A stretch of 64,000 bases of DNA from positions 21,033 to 85,032 of the forward strand of contig NZ_ABCS01000036.1 in assembly GCF_000170895.1 (NCBI RefSeq), given 5' to 3'. Below, one piece after another: positions 33,600 through 41,599 of the stretch (within the stretch, counting starts at the first letter, position 1; each line of letters starts with the position of its first letter). This DNA is from Plesiocystis pacifica SIR-1. GTDB taxonomy: Bacteria; Myxococcota_A; Polyangia; Nannocystales; Nannocystaceae. A model generated the notes under the pieces. The model had not been told where the DNA came from and did no database searches. It saw only the letters and a program-made list of their open reading frames with translations. A program made the translations under genes and the position numbers.

Positions 33600-34120
33600 G
33601 CGACGCCCTGTCGACCGCCGCCGCCCACCTCGACGGCCTGCCCGAGGCCGAGGTGGAGGCCGCCCTGACCCGCTGCTGCGGCGCGAGCCGCTGGGTCGCG
33701 GCGATGCTCGCCCGGCGCCCCTTCGGCGACGGCCCGCGCTTGCTCGACGCCGCCGAGCAGGCCTGGGCCGCGCTCGAGCGCGCCGACATCCTCGAGGCCT
33801 TCGACCACCACCCGCGCATCGGCGCGAACCTGGACGCCCTGCGCGACAAGTTCCGCGCGACCGCCAACTGGTCGGCCTCGGAACAAAGCACCGTCGCCGC
33901 GGCCGACGAGGCCACCCTGGTCCGGCTGCGCGACGGCAACCTCGCCTACGAGGCCCGCTTTGGCTACATCTTCATCGTCTGCGCGACCGGCAAGAGCGCC
34001 GCGCAGATGCTCACCCTGCTCGAGCAGCGCCTGACCCACGATCCTGCGCAGGAGCTGGCCATCGCCGCCGCCGAGCAGGCCAAGATCACCCGTTTGCGCC
34101 TGGAGAAGCTCGCACCATGA
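33596..34120 (+). CDS. OHCU decarboxylase
   Basis: A 174-residue protein of the 2-oxo-4-hydroxy-4-carboxy-5-ureidoimidazoline decarboxylase family. The catalytic His lies in D-H-H-P-R-I-G (His72) and the paired acidic/amide residues in S-E-Q-S (Glu96, Gln97), followed by the Y-E-A-R-F-G-Y-I-F-I-V-C core and the N-R/K-type end. It converts OHCU to S-allantoin. The ATG overlaps the allantoicase stop, and its own stop overlaps the HIU hydrolase start, so the three are translated together. Confidence 0.92.
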   Translation: MSDALSTAAAHLDGLPEAEVEAALTRCCGASRWVAAMLARRPFGDGPRLLDAAEQAWAALERADILEAFDHHPRIGANLDALRDKFRATANWSASEQSTVAAADEATLVRLRDGNLAYEARFGYIFIVCATGKSAAQMLTLLEQRLTHDPAQELAIAAAEQAKITRLRLEKLAP

Positions 34121-34461
34121 GCCGCAGCCCGATCACCACCCACATCCTCGACACCGCCCTGGGCCGCCCGGCCGCGGGCGTGACCCTGACCCTCGATCGC
34201 CGCGACGGCGCGGCCTGGACCCGCCTCGGCGAAGGCGTGACCAACGACGACGGGCGGGTCACCGACCTGCTCGCCCCCGGCAGCCTCGAGGCCGGGGTCT
34301 ACCGCATCGAGTTCGAGGTCGCCGCCTACTTCGCCCGGACCGCGCGCGAGTCCTTCTACCCGAGCGTCAGCGTCGAGTTCGAGGTCCGCGCGACCGACGA
34401 GCACTACCACGTGCCCTTGCTGCTGAACCCCTTTGGCTACTCGACCTACCGAGGGAGCTGA
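34117..34461 (+). CDS. 5-Hydroxyisourate hydrolase
   Basis: A 114-residue transthyretin-like protein with the active-site His9 in T-T-H-I-L-D-T-A-L-G-R-P-A, the Y-R-I-E-F strand, F-Y-P, H-Y-H-V-P-L-L-L-N-P-F-G-Y-S-T-Y and the invariant C-terminal Y-R-G-S, the signature that separates the hydrolase from transthyretin. It hydrolyses 5-hydroxyisourate to OHCU. No periplasmic signal is present, so the pathway is cytoplasmic. ATGA overlap with the decarboxylase gene. Confidence 0.94.
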   Translation: MSRSPITTHILDTALGRPAAGVTLTLDRRDGAAWTRLGEGVTNDDGRVTDLLAPGSLEAGVYRIEFEVAAYFARTARESFYPSVSVEFEVRATDEHYHVPLLLNPFGYSTYRGS

Positions 34462-34464
34462 GCC

Positions 34465-35781
34465 ATGTCGAACACCGAGACCCCCACACCCAGCCTGGGC
34501 GAAGCCGCCGCCCGCGTGCTCGAGCGCCTCGAGCCCGCCAACCGCGAATTCACGGCGCGCTTTGGCGGCGACCGCCCCGACCGTCAGCCCGTGCACACCG
34601 TCTACGGCGGCGCCCAGCTCTACAAGGCCGAGACCACGACCAAGCTCGGGGAGCTGGCCCTGCGCGCCCTCGACCAGCACGCCCCCGACGCCCAGACCTT
34701 CGCCGAGGCCGTGGGCATGGCCGGCGACGCGGCCCTCGCCGCCAAGGTCTACGGGCGCGTCCGGGCCAAGCTCGAGCGCGAGCCCGTCGAGGACTTCCGC
34801 ATCGACTTCGAGGATGGCTACGGGACGCGCACCGACGCCGAGGAGGACCGCGAGGCCGCGCGCACGGCCGGCGAGGTCGTCGAGGCCATGGGCCGAGGGC
34901 AGCTCCCGCCCTTCATCGGCATCCGCATCAAGTCGCTGACCGAGGAGAACAAGGCCCGCGCCGCCCGGACCCTCGACATCTTCGTCTCGACCCTCGTCGC
35001 CAAGCTCGGCGCGCCCCGGCTGCCCGACAACTTCGTCGTCACCGTGCCCAAGGTCAGCATCCCCGAGCAGGTCAGCGCCGTGGTCGAGCTGTGCGAGCTG
35101 CTCGAGGACCACACCGGCCTGGCCCGGGGCGCCCTGGCCCTCGAGCTCATGGTCGAGACCACCCAGTCGATGGTCGACGCCCACGGCCGCGCGACCCTGC
35201 CCCGGCTCCTCGACGCCGCCCGCGGGCGCTGCACCGGCGCGCACTTTGGGACCTACGACTACACCGCCAGCGCGAGCGTGACCGCGGCCTACCAGGTCAT
35301 GGACCACCCGGCCTGCGACATGGCCCGCAACATGATGATGTGGGCCTACGCGGGCACCGGCGTGTTCTTGTCCGACGGGGCCACCAACGTCATGCCCGTG
35401 GGCGACACCGAGACCGTCCACGCCGCCTGGCGCCTGGCCTACGGGCACACCCGGCACTCGCTCGAGACCGGCTTTTACCAGGGCTGGGACCTGCACCCCG
35501 CCCAGCTGCCCGTGCGCTACGCGGCCTGCTACGCCTTCTTCCTCGAGGGCTTCGAGCAGGCCGCCGAGCGCCTGTCGAACTTCATCGCCAAGGCCGCCCA
35601 GGCCACCTTGGTCGGCGAGGTCTTCGACGACGCCGCCACCGGCCAGGGCCTGCTCAACTACTTCCTGCGCGCGCGCAACTGCGGGGCGATCACCGACGCC
35701 GAGCTGGCCCAGACGGGGCTGAGCGTCGAGGAGATCCAGCTGCGCTCGTTTGCGAAGATCCTCGCCGGGCGCCGCGGCTAA
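34465..35781 (+). CDS. DUF6986 / CitE-like (HpcH/HpaI aldolase fold) protein
   Basis: A 438-residue protein, last in the purine operon. It shows CitE/malyl-CoA-lyase-like elements: a substrate Arg/metal region H-T-V-Y-G-G-A-Q-L-Y-K, acidic D-F-E-D-G-Y-G (about 113-119), a middle E-L-M-V-E-T strand and F-G-T-Y-D-Y-T-A (about 265). The related family is annotated as DUF6986 and often sits beside allantoin genes in other bacteria. Its reaction is not established; handling of glyoxylate (aldol or malate-synthase-like) or of ureidoglycolate is plausible, since neither malate synthase nor ureidoglycolate lyase is in this operon. The ATG has GGGAG eight bases upstream. Confidence 0.75.
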   Translation: MSNTETPTPSLGEAAARVLERLEPANREFTARFGGDRPDRQPVHTVYGGAQLYKAETTTKLGELALRALDQHAPDAQTFAEAVGMAGDAALAAKVYGRVRAKLEREPVEDFRIDFEDGYGTRTDAEEDREAARTAGEVVEAMGRGQLPPFIGIRIKSLTEENKARAARTLDIFVSTLVAKLGAPRLPDNFVVTVPKVSIPEQVSAVVELCELLEDHTGLARGALALELMVETTQSMVDAHGRATLPRLLDAARGRCTGAHFGTYDYTASASVTAAYQVMDHPACDMARNMMMWAYAGTGVFLSDGATNVMPVGDTETVHAAWRLAYGHTRHSLETGFYQGWDLHPAQLPVRYAACYAFFLEGFEQAAERLSNFIAKAAQATLVGEVFDDAATGQGLLNYFLRARNCGAITDAELAQTGLSVEEIQLRSFAKILAGRRG

Positions 35782-35788
35782 ACCAGGC

Positions 35789-36490
35789 CTAGCAGTGATC
35801 CTTGCCCGGGGTCATCCCGGGCGGCAGCGGCTCCCAGACCACGACCACGCTCGAGGCCGTGTCCCGGCACATCACCGTCAGGTCGTAGAACCAGCCCTCG
35901 CCGTAGTGCTTGCAGCTCGTGTACGAGCCGACCTCGTCCATGAACGTGACCCGCCGCGCGACCTCGTCGCAGCTCTGGCCGATGAGCGAGACCGCCGGGT
36001 CGCCGGGGTAGAGCTCGCGCAGCTTCTCGTCGAAGTCGCTGAAGGTGAACTGCACGCCGCCGCTGGCCCGCAGGGTGATCCCGGGACCCTGCTCGTAGCT
36101 CAAGGTCACCTCCTTGGCGTCGGGCTTGCCCTCGACGGGAAACATCGGGTCCGCCGCGCGGCGCTCGTTTGGCTGGCCGAGGGCCGCGACGACCTGCGCT
36201 TCGGTCAGCCCCTGCCCCCGCGGCAGGTTGAGCACGGTCTCGAGCTCCTCCCAGCCGATGCTGTCCTTGGCTTGCTTGGGGAAGTCTGCGGGGGGCGGCT
36301 GGAGGCCCGGGGCAGGCTTGGCGGGCTCGGGCTCGGGCTCGGGCTCGGCAACCTCGGCCGGCGCCTCCACCTTCGCGTCGTCCGACTTGGCCTTCGCGCC
36401 TGCGGGCTGCGGGTCCGCGTCGCAGGCGAGGGGGACCAGGCTCAGGCTGGCTACGGCTAGGAGCCTTCGGGCTCTGCTCGAGTCGTACAT
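35789..36490 (-). CDS. Lipoprotein with Pro/Glu linker
   Basis: A 233-residue predicted lipoprotein (signal to V-P-L-A-C, Cys23) with an Ala/Lys/Glu/Pro linker containing E-P-E-P-E-P-E. The folded part (about 70-233) has a helix followed by beta strands; I-G-Q-S-C-D-E-V and S-Y-T-S-C-K-H-Y hold Cys residues that could pair. Some features (L-N-L-P-R-G-Q-G-L-T-E-A-Q-V-V-A-A-L-G-Q-P-N) resemble the small outer-membrane-assembly-like helix-strand repeat of SmpA/BamE-type domains, but I would not assign it. It converges on the DUF6986 gene with only 7 bp between stops. Confidence 0.68.
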   Translation of the reverse strand: MYDSSRARRLLAVASLSLVPLACDADPQPAGAKAKSDDAKVEAPAEVAEPEPEPEPAKPAPGLQPPPADFPKQAKDSIGWEELETVLNLPRGQGLTEAQVVAALGQPNERRAADPMFPVEGKPDAKEVTLSYEQGPGITLRASGGVQFTFSDFDEKLRELYPGDPAVSLIGQSCDEVARRVTFMDEVGSYTSCKHYGEGWFYDLTVMCRDTASSVVVVWEPLPPGMTPGKDHC

Positions 36491-36569
36491 GCGCTCAGCC
36501 TCGACCATCCCCGAGGACCCAACAAGTCGTGAAAGCACCATGGCCTCCGCGCCTCTATACTCCCCACTC

Positions 36570-37517
36570 ATGGGCGTACTCGGAGCACTGGGAACGATCA
36601 ACCGAAACACGAGCTTGGCCGGGAAGGTCGCCACCTTCGTCTTCTTGCTCGGCATCGGCGGAGCCGGTGAGGTCATGCTGGTCTACCGCGATAGAGGCCC
36701 CTGGTACGCCGAGAACGGAGTGGACCTCGCCATCCTCGGGTGGATGGTCGGAGCCTCCCTCGCCGTCGCGGTGCTCATCGGCGCGCTGCTCGCTCGAGTT
36801 CATCCCAGGAGACGCCTGCGCCTGGGCGCGTCCGCTGGGGTCGGGCTCGCGCTGTGCCTCGTGATGACGGGGATCCGCTGGTTCTTCCCGGCCCCGACGG
36901 TCGCCGGCGCCAACGCGGCCTTCGAGGTGGGAGATGTCGGCGCCGCCGAGTCCGAGCTCGTCGCCGCCGAGGCCCGCGGGGCGGACCCCTTGGAGACGGC
37001 CGCCCTCCGAGCACGCATACGCGCGAAGTACGAGGCCAGGGCGGCCCAGAGCCCCAAGCGACAGACCGATGACGAGCGCATGCTGGCCTCGCTCGGCGAA
37101 TTCTCCCTCAAGACCGACACCAACACGGTCCTCGAGCGGCGCTGGGAGAACCCCGACAACCAGGCCCTCGCGCAAGCCCGCGTGCTCCGGCGCGCGCAGG
37201 CCCAGCTCGACGCCGCGTGGCTCGAGCGCGACGCCTTCGCCCTGCGCCGCATCGCCGCGCAGACCCAAGGCCTCGACCCCGCCTTCACCCGCGCCTGCGA
37301 GCTGCGCGGGATGTTCGCGGAGGCCGAGTCCTGCCTCCAACGCGAGAACCTCCCCTGCGTCGCGGAGGGCCTGAAGCTCATCACGGCCAAGCAGGCCGAG
37401 GGCGCGGAGGGAGAGGCGGACCCGCCGGCGCTCCCCCTCGAGCTCGCCGCGCTGTTCGACGACTTCGAGACGGCGGCGAGCACCCTGCCCAGCGCCGACG
37501 CCGAGACGGACAGCTGA
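36570..37517 (+). CDS. Membrane protein of unknown function
   Basis: A 315-residue protein with about three hydrophobic segments in the first 110 residues (about 17-35, 48-68, 85-103), followed by a soluble helical part rich in Ala, Glu and Arg (about 115-290) that looks like TPR-like helices. No recognised domain. The start is uncertain: ATG 36570 is used because the membrane part begins at once; ATG 36540 would add ten residues. A TATACT sequence lies at 36556-36561 between the two. Confidence 0.6.
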   Translation: MGVLGALGTINRNTSLAGKVATFVFLLGIGGAGEVMLVYRDRGPWYAENGVDLAILGWMVGASLAVAVLIGALLARVHPRRRLRLGASAGVGLALCLVMTGIRWFFPAPTVAGANAAFEVGDVGAAESELVAAEARGADPLETAALRARIRAKYEARAAQSPKRQTDDERMLASLGEFSLKTDTNTVLERRWENPDNQALAQARVLRRAQAQLDAAWLERDAFALRRIAAQTQGLDPAFTRACELRGMFAEAESCLQRENLPCVAEGLKLITAKQAEGAEGEADPPALPLELAALFDDFETAASTLPSADAETDS

Positions 37518-37530
37518 ACCCGAGCGCGAC

Positions 37531-38214
37531 CTAAGCCTCTGGCGCGCAGTCCTCGAGGCGAACGCCCGCCGCCACGAGGGCGTGCTCGAGGCTCTGAATC
37601 AGCAGCTCGATGAGCGCGGCCTGGGGCACCGCTTTGCGCTCGAGCCACTCGAGGCTGGCGAACTCGACCATGCCCAGCCACCCCCGGGCGGCCACGCGCA
37701 CGAGCTCGCGGGCGGCCTCCGTCTCCGGCGCCCGGGCCCCGATCGCCTCGAGCATCTCCGTGACGATCGCCGCCCGGGTCTGCTCGAGGATCTCGCACAC
37801 CTCCGGGTCGAAGCCGATGCCGCTGCGCATCAGGGTCACGTAGGCCCCGCCAAAGCCCGCCACGAAGTCGAGGTAGGCCTGAAGGCCCAGCTCCACCCGC
37901 CGGTGCCCCGGATCCTCCGCGCCCTCCCCCGCTCGCGCCTCGAGGTCGCGCGTGGCCACGATGCGCTCGCGGAGCATGCTCGCGCCAAAGCGAACGCTCT
38001 CGACGTAGAAGCCCCGCTTGTTGCGAAAGTAGTGGTAGAGCAGGCCGCGGGAGATGCCGGCAGCCTTGGCGATGTCGTCGATCGAGATCGACTCGTAGCT
38101 GCGCTGGCCAAAGAGCTCGAGGCCCAGGCCCAGCAGCTGATCTCGGCGCGCGCCGACGTCCAGACGAGACGTCCGCGCGCTCTTGGCGCGACGCGGCATG
38201 AGCCCTTGGATCAT
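37531..38214 (-). CDS. TetR-family transcriptional regulator
   Basis: A 227-residue regulator. The N-terminal DNA-binding domain (about 22-72) has the helix-turn-helix I-S-I-D-D-I-A-K-A-A-G-I-S-R-G-L-L-Y-H-Y-F of TetR proteins; the remainder is the helical ligand and dimer domain. Divergent from the metal-dependent hydrolase gene with two palindromes in the 85-bp gap, which are likely its operators, so it probably represses that gene and itself. The ATG at 38214 is used; ATG 38199 gives a protein five residues shorter. The ligand is unknown; a fatty acid or lipid would fit the target's family. Confidence 0.88.
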   Translation of the reverse strand: MIQGLMPRRAKSARTSRLDVGARRDQLLGLGLELFGQRSYESISIDDIAKAAGISRGLLYHYFRNKRGFYVESVRFGASMLRERIVATRDLEARAGEGAEDPGHRRVELGLQAYLDFVAGFGGAYVTLMRSGIGFDPEVCEILEQTRAAIVTEMLEAIGARAPETEAARELVRVAARGWLGMVEFASLEWLERKAVPQAALIELLIQSLEHALVAAGVRLEDCAPEA

Positions 38215-38226
38215 AGTCTAGGCGCG

Positions 38227-38240
38227 GGTTTGAACAAACC
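38227..38240. promoter_or_regulatory. Palindrome, candidate TetR operator 1
   Basis: The sequence ggtttg-aa-caaacc is a perfect inverted repeat with 6-bp arms and a 2-bp centre. It lies 13 bp upstream of the TetR start codon. Confidence 0.55.
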
Positions 38241-38244
38241 ATGG

Positions 38245-38265
38245 GAACTGAATTGAATTCAGTTC
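38245..38265. promoter_or_regulatory. Palindrome, candidate TetR operator 2
   Basis: The arms gaactgaatt and aattcagttc around a single central g give a perfect 21-bp inverted repeat, AT-rich in a GC-rich genome. It is centred in the divergent gap, 35 bp before the hydrolase start. A weak promoter for the hydrolase (TTGAAC 38230-38235, TTGAAT 38253-38258, 17-bp spacer) would be covered by both palindromes. Confidence 0.7.
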
Positions 38266-38299
38266 AATAACGCGTCATGCTCGACCGCGGAGACACCGC

Positions 38300-39208
38300 A
38301 TGAAGCTGCCCGTCGATCCCCGAGCGCTCTTCGACTCACTGCGCGACCTTCGAAGCCGCACCCGCACGCCGCCGGCCACCGTCGACAGCGGCCGCGACCC
38401 CATCGTCCGGCGCATGGACTTTGGCTTCACCAACCCCGAGCTCGACTTCCCCAAACACTGGATGGGGGGCAGCGTCCTCGGCACCGCCATCACCAACGGC
38501 ATGAACCTGCTCTTCCCCGAGGGCGAGCGCTTCTTCGTCCGCAGCGTCCGCTACTACATGGACGAGCTCGAGGACCCGCAGCTGCGCGCGCAGGTCCAGC
38601 GCTTCTTCGGCCAAGAGGGCCAGCACGCCCGCTCGCACCAGCAGTACATGGAGGTCCTGACCCGCCAGGGCTACGACCTCGACGCCTTCCTGAAGCCTTA
38701 CAAGCGCGTCGCCTTTGGGATCATCGAGCCGGCCGCGCCCAAGGTGCTGTGCCTGTCCATCACCGCCGCCCTCGAGCACTTCACCGCGACCTTCGCCGAG
38801 GCGGCCCTGAGCGAGCGCTTCTTCGACGAGCTCGCGCCCCCGGCCATGGCCGAGCTGTTGCTGTGGCACGCCGCCGAGGAGATCGAGCACAAGGACGTCG
38901 CCTTCGAGGTCCTGCGCCAGATCGACGATCGCTACAGCGTCCGCATCGCGGGCTTGGTCGCCGCCTGCATCTTGCTGTGGGCGTTTTGGACCGCGGCCAC
39001 CCTGAGCTTGCTGGCTCAAGAAAAAGAGCTCGACCCCAAGCGCCTGGTACAGGAGTGGCTCAGCGCCGTCCGATCGGGGCGCACCGGCGGCACGAAGATG
39101 CGCCGAGCCTTCCTGTCCTACCTCGAGCCGGGCTTTCACCCGGCGAACACCGGCAACGACGAGCTCGCCCTGGCCTACCTCGAAGAGATCGGCCGACGGG
39201 CGGGCTGA
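38300..39208 (+). CDS. Metal-dependent hydrolase family protein (ferritin-like di-iron type)
   Basis: A 302-residue protein of the PF10118 'metal-dependent hydrolase' group. Metal-ligand pattern: F-P-E-G-E-R-F-F (about 74), E-G-Q-H-A-R-S-H (about 109), E-H-F-T-A (about 158), W-H-A-A-E-E-I-E-H-K-D-V-A-F-E (about 193-207), the Glu/His set of a four-helix di-iron protein. A hydrophobic segment (about 218-240) suggests membrane association. Relatives are often paired with TetR regulators, as here; their reaction is not well defined and may act on fatty acids or lipids. The divergent promoter region carries two palindromes. ATG 38300 is the first start before the conserved part. Confidence 0.82.
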   Translation: MKLPVDPRALFDSLRDLRSRTRTPPATVDSGRDPIVRRMDFGFTNPELDFPKHWMGGSVLGTAITNGMNLLFPEGERFFVRSVRYYMDELEDPQLRAQVQRFFGQEGQHARSHQQYMEVLTRQGYDLDAFLKPYKRVAFGIIEPAAPKVLCLSITAALEHFTATFAEAALSERFFDELAPPAMAELLLWHAAEEIEHKDVAFEVLRQIDDRYSVRIAGLVAACILLWAFWTAATLSLLAQEKELDPKRLVQEWLSAVRSGRTGGTKMRRAFLSYLEPGFHPANTGNDELALAYLEEIGRRAG

Positions 39209-39215
39209 GCGTTCG

Positions 39216-40127
39216 CTAGCTTGCCAGGGAGCGCTCGAACAGCTCCCCAGCCTGCGTGGCCGTACGCGCGCGCTCGGCCCAGCGCTCGAGCGTCTCGACT
39301 CGCGTCTCCTCGTCGACGCGAGCGCGCTCGACCTCGGACAACGCGATGCCCCGAACCTCGAGGAGCGCGAGCACCATCGTCTTCAGTACGCGGCGGCGGC
39401 CCTCCTCGACGCCCTCTTCGTGGCCGAGGTGATAGGTCCCGCTCCGGCGCTCGATCTCCATGAGGCGGTCGTCGTCGGGAGCGAAGGGGAATTCTTGGAT
39501 CAGCGTGAGGCGCATACTCTCGTCTACCGCGGCCAGAATCGTGGTCGCGTCACGCATGCGCCGCTTGGCGGGGAGCCGCGAGACGACCTCGAGGCCCCAA
39601 CGCGCGGCGTCGATGTCCCCCTGGCAGGCATGCAAGGTTGCCCCCAGCACGGCTGCGCTCGGCCTCGCTAGCGCTTGGGCCATGTCGTAGCCGACCGGCA
39701 CCCGACCCGCGTCGAGCACGATCACCTCGAAGCGCGGCGGCCCGGTCTCTTTCCAAGCGGCCAGCTGTCGGGACACCGCCTTGTTGAACGACACCACCAC
39801 GACCCAGGTCTCGCGCTCGTGCTCCTCGGCCAGCGCGGCCTGATAGTGGGGAATTCGCCAGCGTTTTTGCCCGTTCGTGCGGCTTTGGACCTCGACGGTG
39901 AGGACCAGGCCTCCGCCACGCTGCTCGCCCTGCGGCCCATCGGCGACCAGCACGAGATCGGGGAAGAGCTGCCGCCGCGCCAGGTCGATGTCGAACACGT
40001 CGATCGCCCCCTGTCGGTCGAGGGGCGCCTCGAGGCCGGGAGGACGCTCGATTCGAGCGAGCAGAAACGCCATCCACGGGTCGTCCCGAAAGAGGGCGAG
40101 GACTCCTTGATGAAGTGCACCAGGCAT
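39216..40127 (-). CDS. PD-(D/E)XK nuclease-like protein (Rpn/transposase-like)
   Basis: A 303-residue cytoplasmic protein. The N-terminal half has the PD-(D/E)XK layout: F-P-D-L-V-L-V-A-D (about 56-64), then L-T-V-E-V-Q-S-R-T (about 76-84), where the usual Lys is replaced by Gln. The second half is helical with a Gly-His-Glu-Glu-Gly-x-x-Glu-Gly region (about 240-250) followed by a Leu-rich coil, as in Rpn/YhgA-type families that occur in many copies per genome. The ATG at 40127 has AGGA four bases upstream; a TTG at 40181 would add 18 residues. Activity is uncertain because of the altered catalytic motif. Confidence 0.65.
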   Translation of the reverse strand: MPGALHQGVLALFRDDPWMAFLLARIERPPGLEAPLDRQGAIDVFDIDLARRQLFPDLVLVADGPQGEQRGGGLVLTVEVQSRTNGQKRWRIPHYQAALAEEHERETWVVVVSFNKAVSRQLAAWKETGPPRFEVIVLDAGRVPVGYDMAQALARPSAAVLGATLHACQGDIDAARWGLEVVSRLPAKRRMRDATTILAAVDESMRLTLIQEFPFAPDDDRLMEIERRSGTYHLGHEEGVEEGRRRVLKTMVLALLEVRGIALSEVERARVDEETRVETLERWAERARTATQAGELFERSLAS

Positions 40128-40230
40128 CGCTTCCTGTTCGGCCCGGGCGCGCGTGCCTTGCAGCGAAGTGAACTCGGGCAAGGCAGAGGCGGCCAGCAGC
40201 CTGGCCAGCCATGCCTCTCCAGCGCCGCGA

Positions 40231-40602
40231 TTAGCCTTCTGTCGCGGGCTCGCGCAGCTCGGGCGGCGGAGGCTCGAGGGGCAGCTCGGGCACGTCCCCC
40301 CGCTCGCGGCGGAGCTCGAGGGTGACCCACAGCAAGATCACCACCGGGATCAGACACACCACGATCCCCGCGATGGCCAGGCCCTTGTCCCGACCCGCCT
40401 CGGCCCGTGCGATCGCCATTCCCGAGACCACCAGACCGGCCGCCCCGAGCAGCGCCCCGAGGCCCAGGCCGAGGAAGATCAGCCCGATCCCCATGAGCCC
40501 GAGCTCGGCGCCCCACAGCAGGCCAAGGGCGAACACCACCAGCGCGGCGACGCCCAGGCCGAGGCCAGCGCGCGCGAGCCGTCGCGGGCGAGAGTCGGTC
40601 AT
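40231..40602 (-). CDS. Small membrane protein with three hydrophobic segments
   Basis: A 123-residue protein with three Leu/Gly-rich membrane segments (about 12-30, 35-62, 74-95), a short Arg/Lys/Asp loop between the second and third, and a Pro/Glu-rich soluble tail. This resembles small DUF4190-type membrane proteins (G-x-x-x-x-G-I-V-V-C-L-I-P-V near the third segment). Function unknown. It follows the lipoprotein gene at 40613 by 10 bp on the same strand and may share its transcript. Confidence 0.6.
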   Translation of the reverse strand: MTDSRPRRLARAGLGLGVAALVVFALGLLWGAELGLMGIGLIFLGLGLGALLGAAGLVVSGMAIARAEAGRDKGLAIAGIVVCLIPVVILLWVTLELRRERGDVPELPLEPPPPELREPATEG

Positions 40603-40612
40603 CTAGAGCAGT

Positions 40613-41575
40613 CTAGCCTGGACCCACGAGGTAGAGGCGGTTGAGCTGATAGTCGGCCCAGGCCGCCTCCATGGCCTCGGGGTTGGGGGCCGCCGAGGCG
40701 GCGAAGGGCGGAGCCTGGGAGCCCATGGGCCAGGCCTGCCAGGTGAAGCCGCCGTCGGCCATGTAGACGTGCCCCTCGGCGTAGCCCAGCCACAGGAGGA
40801 ACCAGGTCGCCTCTTGACCGAGCAGCTCGCGGTCGCCCATGGACGCGTACCAGCGCGGGTAGAGCTGGGTCTGGTTCGGGCCCCCGTTGGCGCTCTCGTC
40901 GACCATCGGGACCGAGGTGTCGTAGACGGCGGTCCCGTCGTCGAAGTACTCGTAGAGCACCGCGTCGGGGAAGCTCGCAAAGGTCACCCCCGTGCTCGAC
41001 GCGCCCAGCTCCGGGGGGATGAAGTAGGCCGCCTGCACGTCCTCGCCCGCGAGCACGCCGAACACCTCGTCGATGGGCGCTGGCACCTGCCACGCGCCGC
41101 CGTCGCGCCGGTAGACCGTGCCGTCCCCGCCGATCACCAAGAGCGTGTCCCACACGTCGATGTAGGTCGCGGCCAGGGGCTCGACCTCACAAGGCGGCGC
41201 GTTCTCGCCGGACCACACGGCGTCGAGGGGGGCCTCGTCCCAGCTCTCGTCGTCGAACTCGTAGGTCCACAGCACCCGAGCGCAGGCGGGCTCCCCCGTC
41301 GTCGACTCCTCCGTGCCGGTGTCCGTGCTCATCCCCTCGTCCGTCGTGCCGGCGTCCGTCGAGGTCCCCTCGTCGGTCGTCGTGCCGCTGTCCGTCTCCG
41401 TCGAGACCTCGTCGGCGCCCTCCGAGGTGGAGCCCTCCGTGTCCGCGCCGTCGGTGTCTTCGTCGTCGACCGAGACCGACGAAAAGGTGTCTCCGCTGTC
41501 CTGTCCCCCCGCGCAGCCGAGGCCGAGCACGGACAGCGCTCCGATCAGTCCAATTCCCGACCACTGGTCGTTCAT
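40613..41575 (-). CDS. Lipoprotein with acidic Thr/Ser/Glu linker
   Basis: A 320-residue predicted lipoprotein (signal to L-G-L-G-C, Cys21). Residues about 30-97 are a Thr/Ser/Glu/Asp/Gly linker. The C-terminal domain (about 98-320) begins with a Cys and has aromatic-rich strands (W-T-Y-E-F, V-I-G-G-D-G-T-V-Y-R-R). I do not recognise the fold; the G-G-D-G-T-V-Y-R strand resembles a propeller blade. No catalytic motif is visible. It starts 24 bp after the convergent-strand effector-like gene ends, on the same strand. Confidence 0.7.
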   Translation of the reverse strand: MNDQWSGIGLIGALSVLGLGCAGGQDSGDTFSSVSVDDEDTDGADTEGSTSEGADEVSTETDSGTTTDEGTSTDAGTTDEGMSTDTGTEESTTGEPACARVLWTYEFDDESWDEAPLDAVWSGENAPPCEVEPLAATYIDVWDTLLVIGGDGTVYRRDGGAWQVPAPIDEVFGVLAGEDVQAAYFIPPELGASSTGVTFASFPDAVLYEYFDDGTAVYDTSVPMVDESANGGPNQTQLYPRWYASMGDRELLGQEATWFLLWLGYAEGHVYMADGGFTWQAWPMGSQAPPFAASAAPNPEAMEAAWADYQLNRLYLVGPG

Positions 41576-41599
41576 GGCCGGAGTCTACCAGGGCCCCGC

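Noticed and set aside
36556..36561. TATACT as -10 box of the membrane protein gene
   Set aside because: No -35 partner at normal spacing, and the position would place the start almost on the ATG; kept only as a remark.
39216..40127. Mobile-element transposase
   Set aside because: The nuclease-like family is sometimes called a transposase, but no inverted ends, target duplication or partner genes are visible, and the catalytic Lys is changed.
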